Below are positions 31,993 to 39,941 of a DNA stretch of 40,083 nucleotides, in pieces. Each line of letters starts with the position of its first letter. The stretch's first letter is position 1. The stretch lies in NCBI GenBank assembly GCA_964420285.1, contig CAYQTE010000042.1, positions 1 through 40,083 on the forward strand, in the 5' to 3' direction. The notes under the pieces were generated by a model, which did no database searches, had not been told where the DNA came from, and worked only from the letters and a program-made list of their open reading frames with translations. The position numbers and the translations under genes were made by a program. This DNA comes from CAYQTE01 sp964420285. GTDB taxonomy: Bacteria > Planctomycetota > Phycisphaerae > Tepidisphaerales > Tepidisphaeraceae.

Positions 31993-32694
31993 TTATCCGA
32001 AGTCAAGAGATGGCCACTTAGCAACGACCTTTCCAATTCGCACAACGCTCTCCAAATCCAAGTCGTGCCGCTCCCCGTCGGGCGTCACCACCCGCGCCTT
32101 CGCCGCTTCCAGAAAGACGCGCCCGAACCAGCCCGCGGCTTCCCAGCCATTCCAGCAATAGATTGCGGCCAAGCCTTCCCGGAATTCCCAAACCGGAATG
32201 TTTCGCAACACCACCGCCTGCCGAGACGGCTCCAACTCCAGGCCGTAAATGTCATGGCCCTTTCCGAAAAGCTGCGGGATGTGACGGCCCCATTCTTCCT
32301 GCCAGTCTTCGTCAGGCTCGGCCTTGCCGTCGGACCGGATTCTTCCGATCAAAGGCGTACCACGATCCTCGGGCTTCACTTCCTTCGGAACCCAATATAC
32401 TGGATCGTTCTCCTGCGCCGGCAGCGGACGACCCTGTACGCCAACGTCATAGACGTGCTTGTCCTCGATCCAGTCGATTCGCCCGTCATCGAGTTGCTCC
32501 AACCGGCGCAGCGACACTCGCAACGCCGCGGCGAGCGAGCGCCGCTCCGAGCGGCTTAGCACCAACAGCGAGCCGCAGGTATTCATGTCCCGGATCGTTG
32601 GATACGGCACGCCGGAGTATTCTGACAGATCCTTCCACCGATTCAGTCCCACCACCTCCATGCGATGGTCGAGCCATTGTGTGAGCTTCGACAT
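31993..32694 (-). CDS. HTH protein, second regulator of the pair
   Basis: 233 residues. The N-terminal ~65 residues look like an XRE-type helix-turn-helix (LTQWLDHRMEVVGLNRWKDL, then SEYSGVPYPTIRDMNTCG and SLAAALRVSLRRLEQL). The C-terminal part (~100-230) is strand-rich with several Trp (YCWNGWEAAGWFGRVFLEAA, LDLESVVRIGKVVAKW) and could be a much diverged S24/LexA-like sensor fold. It starts 24 bases behind the CI-like gene with AAGGA upstream, so it is the second gene of a regulator operon. Its target is unknown. Confidence 0.65.
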   Translation of the reverse strand: MSKLTQWLDHRMEVVGLNRWKDLSEYSGVPYPTIRDMNTCGSLLVLSRSERRSLAAALRVSLRRLEQLDDGRIDWIEDKHVYDVGVQGRPLPAQENDPVYWVPKEVKPEDRGTPLIGRIRSDGKAEPDEDWQEEWGRHIPQLFGKGHDIYGLELEPSRQAVVLRNIPVWEFREGLAAIYCWNGWEAAGWFGRVFLEAAKARVVTPDGERHDLDLESVVRIGKVVAKWPSLDFG

Positions 32695-32718
32695 CGTCTT
32701 TTTCCTTCTTGAAGCGAA

Positions 32719-33441
32719 TCACTTTTTGCGGATCAACACTCCCACGCAGAGGGCGACCCGCGCGATTTCACGTCGATGAACAGTCCGATCGGCGAAGCGT
32801 TCCCTGTCGGGATTGAGTTTTTGCAAAAGCAGCACGTCGCGGTCGTCGTCGCTCTCGATTACGCGACTGAAATAGCACTCATCATTGGTGAACCAGATGA
32901 GATAGTCCTTTCCGAACGTGAACTGCTGTCCGTCCACGGCCTCAAACAGCGCGACGGCGTTGTTCGGGTATTCCGGACTCATCGACTCGCCATCCACGCG
33001 CACGGCAAATTCGCCGAAATCTTGTGGAACCTTCACCGTCCCTTGCTGCACGGCCAGCCGTTCGTGGCGCGTGCCGGCGCTGATTCCATGAAACCGCGCA
33101 ATTTCGTGCAGCGGTTGGGCGATGCCTGATACGCCCGCCAGATAATCGCCGCCGCGCGGCGCGCGGCGGAATGCGGCTTCAGCGCCGACGCCTTCCGGCT
33201 TTGCTTCGCCTTCCGGTCCGATCCGCTCCCGCAATTCATCGGGAGTGGTTTGTACCGCTTCCGCCAGGCGGCGGAAGTTGTCGGTGAACATGCCGTGTTC
33301 GCCCGGCTGCATTAGCCGAAGGAAGCCGGACCGCTTCATGCCGATGGTGTGCGCGAAGGTTTCCTGGGACATGGCCGACTCGCGCCACAGCGCCGCCAGG
33401 CGCTCGCCGGAAACCTTCACCGTCCTTGATGCACGTTCCAT
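32719..33441 (-). CDS. CI/LexA-like repressor (XRE + S24-like)
   Basis: 240 residues. N-terminal helix-turn-helix (LAALWRESAMSQETFAHTIG, MKRSGFLRLMQPGEHGM); a linker rich in Glu/Gly/Pro (~75-100); then an S24-like C-terminal domain with FAVRVDGESMSPEYP, where the Ser of GESM is the expected nucleophile. The Lys that should complete the dyad is not evident: the aligned strand reads ECYFSRVIES. Autocleavage is therefore uncertain, as in C2-type repressors. ATG at 33441 lies on the predicted transcription start, giving a leaderless mRNA as in phage cI; upstream starts (33459, 33465) would overlap the promoter. It probably keeps the divergent conjugation genes off. Confidence 0.82.
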   Translation of the reverse strand: MERASRTVKVSGERLAALWRESAMSQETFAHTIGMKRSGFLRLMQPGEHGMFTDNFRRLAEAVQTTPDELRERIGPEGEAKPEGVGAEAAFRRAPRGGDYLAGVSGIAQPLHEIARFHGISAGTRHERLAVQQGTVKVPQDFGEFAVRVDGESMSPEYPNNAVALFEAVDGQQFTFGKDYLIWFTNDECYFSRVIESDDDRDVLLLQKLNPDRERFADRTVHRREIARVALCVGVLIRKK

Positions 33442-33447
33442 ATCGAC

Positions 33448-33476
33448 AGTAAACACCATCGCCACACCGCTGTCAA
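33448..33476 (-). promoter_or_regulatory. Promoter of the CI-like repressor gene
   Basis: Minus strand: TTGACA (33476-33471), a 17-base spacer, TTTACT (33453-33448). The start of transcription falls on or one base before the ATG at 33441. Confidence 0.65.
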
Positions 33477-33491
33477 TCCAAAAACGACTCA

Positions 33492-33512
33492 GAGTAGATG
33501 CAAAATATACTC
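33492..33512. promoter_or_regulatory. Candidate operator GAGTA-N11-TACTC
   Basis: Inverted repeat gagta (33492-33496) and tactc (33508-33512) with an 11-base A+T-rich centre, placed midway between the two divergent promoters, where a CI-like dimer would bind and touch both. Confidence 0.45.
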
Positions 33513-33530
33513 AAAATAAGCATTTCTCGC

Positions 33531-33560
33531 TTGACTCGCGACAGACGATTAGGGTAATGT
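33531..33560 (+). promoter_or_regulatory. Promoter of the DUF2840-TraF operon
   Basis: TTGACT (33531-33536), an 18-base spacer, TAATGT (33555-33560). Transcription would start near 33567, giving a leader of about 30 bases before the TTG start at 33598. Confidence 0.55.
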
Positions 33561-33597
33561 TCGCACCGTGCGATTGCAACAAAAAAAGAGGTGCCAT

Positions 33598-34068
33598 TTG
33601 AGTCCAACCCGCTTGACCCGTTTTGTCGCTCGTTACGTTCCCCGCTCCCGGTTCGATGGATTGTGCTTCGGCACCCCGACCAATCACCATGAGAAGCGGA
33701 AGGGGCACAACGTGTATCACTTCCGGCCCGGCCAAATCTTCGGCGTGGTCTGGTGGCGCCGGTATCCCGATGATCGGCAGCACCGCGCCGTCGCGATCGT
33801 GCAGGCCCTTGCCCGCGATCAAGTCGGCCACGAGTTGCCGGGCATTCACACCGCCGTCGCCGTTCACGCCATCGTGGACCAACATGGGCCGGCGGGGCAG
33901 GACGGAGCGGTGGATATGCTTCTGGATTTGATTGAAGACCTGAAAAGCGGCGGACAAGACCCTGAAAGGTTGTCGCCAGACTACTGGACCAACGCGGTTC
34001 ATCGCATCCTGCTCCACCCCGCACTCTCGGACTCAATGGCCGCCGAAAGAATCCCATGCGCTACCTGA
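33598..34068 (+). CDS. DUF2840-family protein
   Basis: 156 residues. It matches my memory of DUF2840: an N-terminal Arg-rich strand, then HNVYHFRPGQIFGVVWWRR (family: FAPGSVFAFVRW), a central stretch with a hydrophobic periodicity, and the C-terminal SPDYWTNAVHRILLHP (family: SPDHWRHVHNRL). DUF2840 genes typically lie directly upstream of traF in integrative conjugative elements of proteobacteria; function unknown. The start is taken as TTG 33598 because AAGAGGTG lies just upstream. The end overlaps the TraF gene by 13 bases. Confidence 0.72.
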   Translation: MSPTRLTRFVARYVPRSRFDGLCFGTPTNHHEKRKGHNVYHFRPGQIFGVVWWRRYPDDRQHRAVAIVQALARDQVGHELPGIHTAVAVHAIVDQHGPAGQDGAVDMLLDLIEDLKSGGQDPERLSPDYWTNAVHRILLHPALSDSMAAERIPCAT

Positions 34069-34610
34069 TGCGTTCTTCGTCGCCGGACAATCCCGTTCGT
34101 CGCGTGCGAACCCGTCGATTCATTCGATTGGCGCTTGGCTTGATGGGTGCGTGGGCGATCCTTCCAACCGTTGTCGGCCCCCGTGTTGTCGTCATCAACA
34201 CCTCGCCCAGCGTGGCACCGGGCCTTTATCTGCGGAGCACGATGGAGCCGACCGTGGGGCAGATCATTGATTTCCGCATTCCGTATCCCGCAAGGCAGTA
34301 CGTTCAAGGGCGCACCGGTCAGAATGGCCAAGACTGGTACATCCTCAAACCCATTGCTGCGGGTCCGGGCGATTGGGTGAATACAACCGGTCCGTTGCTC
34401 ATCATCAACGGTCGCGCGATCGCGCCGATGCCGCCGAACACCGACAGCGCGGACCGACCGCTCCCGGTGTGGCGAGAGAATCGAGTGCTTGGCCCGGATG
34501 AATTCTTCGTCTTCTCCGCTCGCATCCCCAACAGCTTCGATAGCCGCTGCTACGGCCCCATTACGCGGAACGAAATCGCATCCGTGCGGCGACCGCTCCT
34601 GACCTGGTGA
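34056..34610 (+). CDS. traF: TraF-type S26 signal peptidase
   Basis: 184 residues. A basic N-terminus, one membrane helix (IRLALGLMGAWAILPTVVG, ~23-41), then the S26 motifs: NTSPSVAPGLYL with the nucleophile Ser at about residue 52 (family SMPxGLY), and WYILKPIAAGPGDWV with the Lys general base at about 98, followed by VLGPDEFFVFS and DSRCYGPI. TraF processes pilin or other transfer proteins in conjugation. It is coupled to DUF2840. No other transfer genes are visible in the window. Confidence 0.85.
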   Translation: MRYLMRSSSPDNPVRRVRTRRFIRLALGLMGAWAILPTVVGPRVVVINTSPSVAPGLYLRSTMEPTVGQIIDFRIPYPARQYVQGRTGQNGQDWYILKPIAAGPGDWVNTTGPLLIINGRAIAPMPPNTDSADRPLPVWRENRVLGPDEFFVFSARIPNSFDSRCYGPITRNEIASVRRPLLTW

Positions 34611-35158
34611 GCGAATCGCCGGCCGGGCCTGCAAGCTCGTTTCGTCCGCCAGCGTCGAATCCTGCCGCTGCAAGCGCCGATTCACCGTACATATCCCGCT
34701 GCATCGTGTCGCCCGCAACCTTCACCCCAGGACATCGCGCCATCCTATTTCCCCGCGCTCCGCCCTTTGCGCTGGTTGCGAAGTGTTGGAACGTAACACC
34801 GACGGCGTTTTCTCATTCGTTTCCCGATCCACCTTGAAACCTTGATGCGGAACCCGACCGGACGGCATCGTTCCATATCTTTCGCCAAGCCGCCTGCGGG
34901 GCCGCCGCCCGCTCTGGTCGTCCACCGGGCTGCGCCCTGCGGCATTGCAACGGCTTGTGCCGTCCAGATTTTTCGCTTACGCCCCCGGCGGGTTTGCTGC
35001 GCAAAGAAAAATCCCTCCGTCACGGCGCCCTCGCTAGCCTTGGACTTCCGTCGCGGTCGTCGGCCCTTCCGGCCGTTGCTCCTGCGGCTTCATGTTGATC
35101 CGTCGCTGCGCTGTCCAAAGAACGGACCAACACGAACCCTTTGAAAGGAGCAACTGTC
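34611..35158. other. Non-coding, GC-rich region with short inverted repeats
   Basis: 548 bases with no supported gene. Frames present (34607-34837, 34842-35144) are Pro/Arg/Ser-rich and lack ribosome sites. The centre contains many short echoing G+C blocks (gccgcctgcggggccgcc; cgggctgcgccctgcggc; acggcttgtgccgt), typical of a structured leader or control region. It could include an origin of transfer or a leader RNA for the 91-aa gene; nothing specific was recognised. Confidence 0.45.
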
Positions 35159-35434
35159 ATGGCGAAGAAACAGAACAAAGTGCAACCGGTCGAGGAAATC
35201 CGCATCGGCAGCATCAAGGCCGCAATCTGGAGGAACGAAGGCGAAAGCGGCCCGCGCTTCAATGTCACCTTCCAACGTCTCTACCGCACCGAGGACGGCA
35301 AGTGGCAGAACACAGCGAGTTTCGGCCGCGACGACCTGCTGGTGCTGATGAAGGTCGCGGACGCCACGCACACCCGCGTGATGCAAATGCTCGGCGAGAA
35401 ACGCGAGCAGCGGCAGGAACAGCCCGCTGCCTGA
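35159..35434 (+). CDS. Conserved small protein, 91 aa
   Basis: 91 residues: VEEIRIGSIKAAIWRNEGES, RFNVTFQRLYRTEDGKWQNT and SFGRDDLLVLMKVADATHT. I remember many near-identical small proteins of unknown function in plasmids and integrative elements with this order, a strand-rich core followed by one helix. Basic N-terminus and Gln/Glu-rich C-terminus. ATG at 35159 follows AAAGGAG. It ends at its own terminator and is transcribed apart from the nuclease cassette. Confidence 0.75.
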   Translation: MAKKQNKVQPVEEIRIGSIKAAIWRNEGESGPRFNVTFQRLYRTEDGKWQNTASFGRDDLLVLMKVADATHTRVMQMLGEKREQRQEQPAA

Positions 35435-35456
35435 TCGAATCACGAGATTTTTCCAG

Positions 35457-35493
35457 GCCCGGCCGGGCCTTCCGTTTACCGGCCGGGCTTTAC
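35457..35493 (+). terminator. Rho-independent terminator after the 91-aa gene
   Basis: A perfect 10-bp stem (35457-35466 with 35479-35488) and 12-base loop, followed by TTTACTCTT, 22 bases behind the stop codon. Confidence 0.7.
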
Positions 35494-35717
35494 TCTTGCG
35501 CCGGGACATAGCTCGCCTCATCCCTTACAATACGCAACCCAATCCGCTCCTCATCCGTAGCACGATCAACGCGGACACCCGTTCCAGTTCTGCGCCTCGA
35601 TCTTTCCTTCCTACAGCACGCGGGACCTGACGCAGCGATTCCGCGTATCGCTTCCGCATACTGGATACGCGCCCACGGCGCGGTACACTTGGACGCGGTT
35701 TTCCAGGAAGGATGGCC

Positions 35718-37040
35718 ATGTCCGACGTCCCCATCGAATGTCCACACTGCCATAAGTCGTTTAAGCTGAACGAAACGCTCGCCGCGCCGCTCATCGAGCA
35801 GACGCGCCGCAAGTTCGAGCGCGACTATGAAGAGAAAGAAGAGGCGCTTGAGGAGCGTCGCAAAGCCTTCAACGATGAGCAGAAGGCCGTAGAGAAGGCA
35901 CGCAAGGAGGTCGAGAAGGAACGCGCCGCTTTGGCGAAGCGACAAGAGCAGATTGATGAGCAGATTGCCGAGCAAGTCGAAGAACAGCGCGCGGCAATCG
36001 GGCGCGAAGCGGCCGAGAAAGCGAAACAGAAATTTGAGGAGAAACTCGCAGAACACGACGAGGAGAAAGCCGAACTTGAAGAACAAATCAAAGAGAAGGA
36101 TGAGAAATTAGCGGAGGCTCGGAAGCAGGAAGCCGAATTCCGTCGCAAGCAACGCGATCTCGATGACAAGATAAAAGCCGCCGACGTGGAGCTGGAAAAG
36201 CGCGTCGGCGAAGCACTCGGCCCCGAGCGGGACAAGGCGAAGAGGGAGGCCGAGGAGCAGCAGCGGCTTCGGATTGCGGAAAAGGACAAGACGATTGGCG
36301 AACTTCAGGAAAAACTAGAGGAAGCGATTCGCAAGGCTGAGCAGGGATCGCAGCGAGTTCAAGGTGAGGTTCAAGAGTTGGATTTGGAAGCGACGTTGCG
36401 CGCCGCTTTTCCACGAGACACCATCGAGGGAATCGCCAAAGGCCAGAGCGGTGCGGACGTGCTCCACCGCGTCCTGGGCAATGTCGGCCAGGTCTGCGGG
36501 AGCATTCTTTGGGAATCCAAACGAACCATCCGGTGGAATGATGGCTGGCTTGCGAAGCTTCGCCAGGATCAGCGCGCGGCCAAGGCCGAAATCGCCGTCA
36601 TCGTGAGCGACACGATGCCGGACGGCGTCGATCACTTCGAACAGGTAGACGGCGTGTGGGTCAGCACGCTCGCACTGGCCGTGCCGCTAGCGATGGCACT
36701 GCGCGCCGGGCTTGTCGATACCTCAACCGCTCGGTGTGCGTCCGAAGGGCAGCAGACCAAAATGGCAATCTTGTACCAGTATCTTACCGGGCCCCAGTTC
36801 AAACAGCGCGTTCAGGCGATTTTCGAGGGGTTCAAGGCGCTCAAGGACGACCTTGAAAGTGAAAAGCGAGCGACACAAAGGCGATGGGCCATGAAAGAAA
36901 AGCAACTCGAAATCGTGATGCTCGCGACGACCGGAATGTATGGCGACCTCCAAGGAATCGCGGGGAAAACACTTCCCGAGATTGAGGGTCTGGAAGTTCC
37001 GCTCCTTGAACAAGGCGAGCCAAGCGTACAAGAAAGTTAG
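35718..37040 (+). CDS. DUF2130 protein, coiled coil plus PD-(D/E)XK-like domain
   Basis: 440 residues. The N-terminal zinc-ribbon half VPIECPHCHKSFKLNE; a very long Lys/Glu-rich coiled coil (~30-220); then the conserved DUF2130 domain: LDLEATLRAAFPRDTIEGI, SGADVLHRV, ILWESKRTIRWNDGWLAKL. The order Glu, Asp (GAD), Glu-x-Lys (ESK) fits a PD-(D/E)XK nuclease core, as I recall for this family. It is built like RmuC: a rod holding a nuclease. Start 35718 (GGAAGG six bases upstream); ATG 35712 is too close to that site. It is followed by the OLD gene after 12 bases. Confidence 0.8.
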   Translation: MSDVPIECPHCHKSFKLNETLAAPLIEQTRRKFERDYEEKEEALEERRKAFNDEQKAVEKARKEVEKERAALAKRQEQIDEQIAEQVEEQRAAIGREAAEKAKQKFEEKLAEHDEEKAELEEQIKEKDEKLAEARKQEAEFRRKQRDLDDKIKAADVELEKRVGEALGPERDKAKREAEEQQRLRIAEKDKTIGELQEKLEEAIRKAEQGSQRVQGEVQELDLEATLRAAFPRDTIEGIAKGQSGADVLHRVLGNVGQVCGSILWESKRTIRWNDGWLAKLRQDQRAAKAEIAVIVSDTMPDGVDHFEQVDGVWVSTLALAVPLAMALRAGLVDTSTARCASEGQQTKMAILYQYLTGPQFKQRVQAIFEGFKALKDDLESEKRATQRRWAMKEKQLEIVMLATTGMYGDLQGIAGKTLPEIEGLEVPLLEQGEPSVQES

Positions 37041-37052
37041 GAGGTGAGGAAC

Positions 37053-39077
37053 ATGCGCCTCTCATCCGTCCGCATTCAAAACTTTCGGGCATTCGCCGAC
37101 CAGACGATTCACTTCAATGATTACACCTGCCTTGTCGGACCCAACGGTGGCGGCAAGTCCACGGTGCTGATGGCGCTCAATATATTCTTCCAGGAAACCA
37201 GCCATGCGAAAACGGATTTGCTCAAGCTGGACAAGGAAGACTTTCACCACAAAAACACCAACAATCCGGTCGTCATCACGGTGACGTTCGAGGACCTGAA
37301 TGTTGAGGCGCAGGAGGACCTCAAGGATTATTACCGCCAAGGAAAACTGATTGTCTCGGCAAAGGCTATCTGGAACGAGGAGGATAAGTTTGCACAGGTC
37401 CTGCAATATGGGCAGCGTCTCGGCATGGAAGACTTCAAACCCTTCTTCAAAGCCGACGGCGACGGGGCCAGTGTGAAGGAATTGAAAGCCGCCTACGCCA
37501 CCATCCGTGAAAAGTTTGGGGACCTACCTGCGCCGGGTACGAAACAGGCGATGATCGACGCGCTTCGTGAATATGAATCCGCCCATGCAGGCGACTGTGT
37601 GGAGATCCCGAGTGAAGATCAGTTTTACGGCGTTTCCAAGGGCGTGAATCGTCTGGAAAAACATATCCAATGGGTCTTTGTGCCGGCAGTCAAGGATGCG
37701 TCCGACGAACAAATCGAAGCGAAAAAGACCGCGCTGGGAAAGCTCTTGGAAAGAACCGTACGGACGAAGGTCGCGTTCAACGAACCACTGGAGAAGCTCC
37801 GCTCGGACGCTGGCGAAAAATACCAAAAGATATTGGACGAACAGCAAGCCGCGCTGACAGATTTATCCGATTCTCTCAGTCGCAGGCTCGGCGAATGGGC
37901 GCATCCCGATACGAACGTGAAGCTGGAATGGCATAATGATGAGCAGACCGCTATCAAGATTGCCGAACCGTTGGCGCAGATTATCGCTGGTGAGGGCCAG
38001 TTCAAGGGGAAGCTCGCGCGATTCGGGCATGGGTTGCAGCGGTCGTTTTTGCTCGCTCTTTTGGAGGAACTTTCGGGAAACGCAGCGCAGGGGCCAAAAC
38101 TGATCCTCGGCTGCGAGGAACCTGAGGTGTATCAACATCCACCGCAGGCTCGCCACCTCGCCTCTGTTTTTCAGAAACTCTCAACGAAAAACTCACAGGT
38201 GATCGTCTGCACGCATAGCCCCTATTTCGTTTCAGGTCGGGAAGTTGAGGATGTACGTTCAATTCGCGCCGACTCTGCGAAGAAGACGTGCTGCTGCAAT
38301 CACGTGACTCTTGATCAAATCGCAAATTGCCTTGCCGAGGCGCGCGGGGAAGCCGCGGCAAAGGCCGCGGGAACGATGCTCAAGGTTCAGCAGGCCCTGC
38401 AACCGGCCCTCAACGAAATCTTCTTTACAAACGTACTTGTGCTTGTCGAAGGCGTCGAGGACGTTGCGTACATCACGACGTATCTCATGCTGACCAGCCG
38501 ATGGGATCAGTTCCGCAAACTTGGATGTCATCTCGTGCCCGCCGGTGGCAAAAGTTCCATCGCGCAACCCCTCGCAATCGCGCAACATCTCAAGATTCCG
38601 ACCCTCGTTATCTTCGATTCCGACGGACATTCCTGTAAAGCGGTTGACGGCGACACCGAACAGCAGACCAAGAAGAAGAATGACATTCGTCCGAAGCACG
38701 AGAAGGACAACGTGACGATTCTCAAGCTGTGCGGCGCGCCGCACGAGGATGCGTTTCCAGCAACCGCACTCTGGCATGAAAAGGTCGTAATGTGGCACAG
38801 TGAGATTGGTTTGGTCGTCGCCGAAGATATCGGGACGGATGAATGGACGAAAATCGCGGATAAAGTACGTTCGGATCACGGCATTGATGTTGGCGACATC
38901 AACAAGAACAGTTTATTCATCGGCTATCGCCTGACGGAAGCGTGGGAACAGAACAAGAAGTCGCCGACGTTGGAGAAGCTGTGCAAGGCCATCATTGACT
39001 TCGCGACTGCCGCCCGTAAGTTGCCGGAGCCGGCGGTGGCTGCCGTGCCGGCGGAAATCATGGAGGCAGTGAAATGA
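37053..39077 (+). CDS. OLD-family ATPase/TOPRIM nuclease
   Basis: 674 residues. N-terminal ABC-type ATPase: RIQNFRAFADQTIHF, Walker A GPNGGGKST (~29-37), signature-like FGHGLQRSFLLALLEEL, Walker B LILGCEEPEVYQHP, H-switch VIVCTHSPYF. The TOPRIM domain follows (~450-560): VLVEGVEDVAYI with its Glu, and TLVIFDSDGHSCK with the Asp-x-Asp pair. OLD proteins are nucleases with defence roles; GajA of Gabija is a relative, but no UvrD-like GajB lies here. The ATG at 37053 follows GAGGTGAGG; the end overlaps the KTSC gene (ATGA). Confidence 0.9.
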   Translation: MRLSSVRIQNFRAFADQTIHFNDYTCLVGPNGGGKSTVLMALNIFFQETSHAKTDLLKLDKEDFHHKNTNNPVVITVTFEDLNVEAQEDLKDYYRQGKLIVSAKAIWNEEDKFAQVLQYGQRLGMEDFKPFFKADGDGASVKELKAAYATIREKFGDLPAPGTKQAMIDALREYESAHAGDCVEIPSEDQFYGVSKGVNRLEKHIQWVFVPAVKDASDEQIEAKKTALGKLLERTVRTKVAFNEPLEKLRSDAGEKYQKILDEQQAALTDLSDSLSRRLGEWAHPDTNVKLEWHNDEQTAIKIAEPLAQIIAGEGQFKGKLARFGHGLQRSFLLALLEELSGNAAQGPKLILGCEEPEVYQHPPQARHLASVFQKLSTKNSQVIVCTHSPYFVSGREVEDVRSIRADSAKKTCCCNHVTLDQIANCLAEARGEAAAKAAGTMLKVQQALQPALNEIFFTNVLVLVEGVEDVAYITTYLMLTSRWDQFRKLGCHLVPAGGKSSIAQPLAIAQHLKIPTLVIFDSDGHSCKAVDGDTEQQTKKKNDIRPKHEKDNVTILKLCGAPHEDAFPATALWHEKVVMWHSEIGLVVAEDIGTDEWTKIADKVRSDHGIDVGDINKNSLFIGYRLTEAWEQNKKSPTLEKLCKAIIDFATAARKLPEPAVAAVPAEIMEAVK

Positions 39078-39289
39078 ACTACGAATCTGTCAATTCATCG
39101 ACGCTGGACGCAGTCGCGTACGATGAAGCATCGTCAACGCTTGGCGTTCGATTCAAGAATGGCACTGAATACGAATACTCTCGTGTGCCTGAAACTATCT
39201 ATCGGGGGATATTGACCGCGTCGTCCGTCGGTAGATATTTCGACGCAAATGTGAAGAAAGCCGGCTACCGCTTCCGACAGGTACGATAG
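39074..39289 (+). CDS. KTSC-domain protein, 71 aa
   Basis: 71 residues, one KTSC domain: MNYESVNSSTLDAVAYDEAS, then LGVRFKNGTEYEYSRVPETI and SSVGRYFDANVKKAGYRF. The usual Lys-Thr-Ser-Cys at the end is changed (here the loop reads TASSVGRYFD). KTSC domains occur alone or fused to phage and conflict proteins; suggested to bind RNA or act as a small partner. Coupled to the OLD gene by a 4-base overlap, so it belongs to the cassette. Confidence 0.82.
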   Translation: MNYESVNSSTLDAVAYDEASSTLGVRFKNGTEYEYSRVPETIYRGILTASSVGRYFDANVKKAGYRFRQVR

Positions 39290-39941
39290 TCTACACTGAT
39301 ACGGTTAGGCTCATGGCCGAGTCACTCCGCAGTCATGTGCATACCCGCCAATCCTGCATGCTCAAGGAATACTGCCGCGTATTCGTCAAACGAAACAAGT
39401 CACATTTCGTTAGTACCACTCGCGGTCGTACCGTCTCTCTTGCAATCGAATGACATGAAAGAATAGAGGTCAGATTGCGAATCCTGTTCGCTGCCACATG
39501 CGAATGCGGAGAAGAGAACCTTAGGCCGGTCCTCTCCTCCGCACCTCCTCTCCTTGGCCTAAATCCGGTGTGATTGCTGTCGGAAGCAATAAGGATGGCG
39601 CCGGGAACACGGGGGGAGGGTAGGCCCGCTGAATGCCTGGAGGCCGCAAGCGGCAACAGCAGCGGGCCTACGGCATGATGGTTCGACTCCGCTATCGAAA
39701 CGCCACCAGCCGGGTACGGCCTTGCCATGCTCGCCTCCTCAACATGAGTACATGTCTCCGGGCCTGCGCGTGGCATGGCGTTCGTCCGCTGCGCTCACGT
39801 TCCCGTCGCCAGCTCTGAAGGATTTCTCTTTTTTAGACCTCCCGGCCGCTTCTTGCGAAGCCGGGAGGTCAAAAAATTGCTTGGGCCTTTGGGGCCTAAG
39901 CCATCCCGGTCAGATGGATTTCCTTTTTTGGAGGTGTCTTT
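39290..39941. other. Non-coding, structured region before the DUF932 gene
   Basis: 652 bases without a supported gene; the minus-strand frame at 39333-39776 lacks a ribosome site and family features. Structure: an 11-bp stem (39620-39630 with 39661-39671) enclosing a second one (gccgc-aa-gcggc, 39643-39654); then an 11-bp stem (39836-39846 with 39860-39870) flanked by tttttt (39829-39834) and aaaaaa (39871-39876), which pair and lengthen it. With T before and A after, it is not a terminator for either strand. It could be a leader RNA or a small RNA. Confidence 0.5.

Noticed and set aside
37053..39077. Gabija defence system
   Set aside because: GajA-like nuclease only; no UvrD-like helicase gene adjacent.
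39333..39776. 147-codon minus-strand gene
   Set aside because: No ribosome site, no family pattern, crosses the structured repeat region.
39829..39876. Rho-independent terminator
   Set aside because: T-run lies before and A-run after the stem on both strands, the reverse of a terminator.
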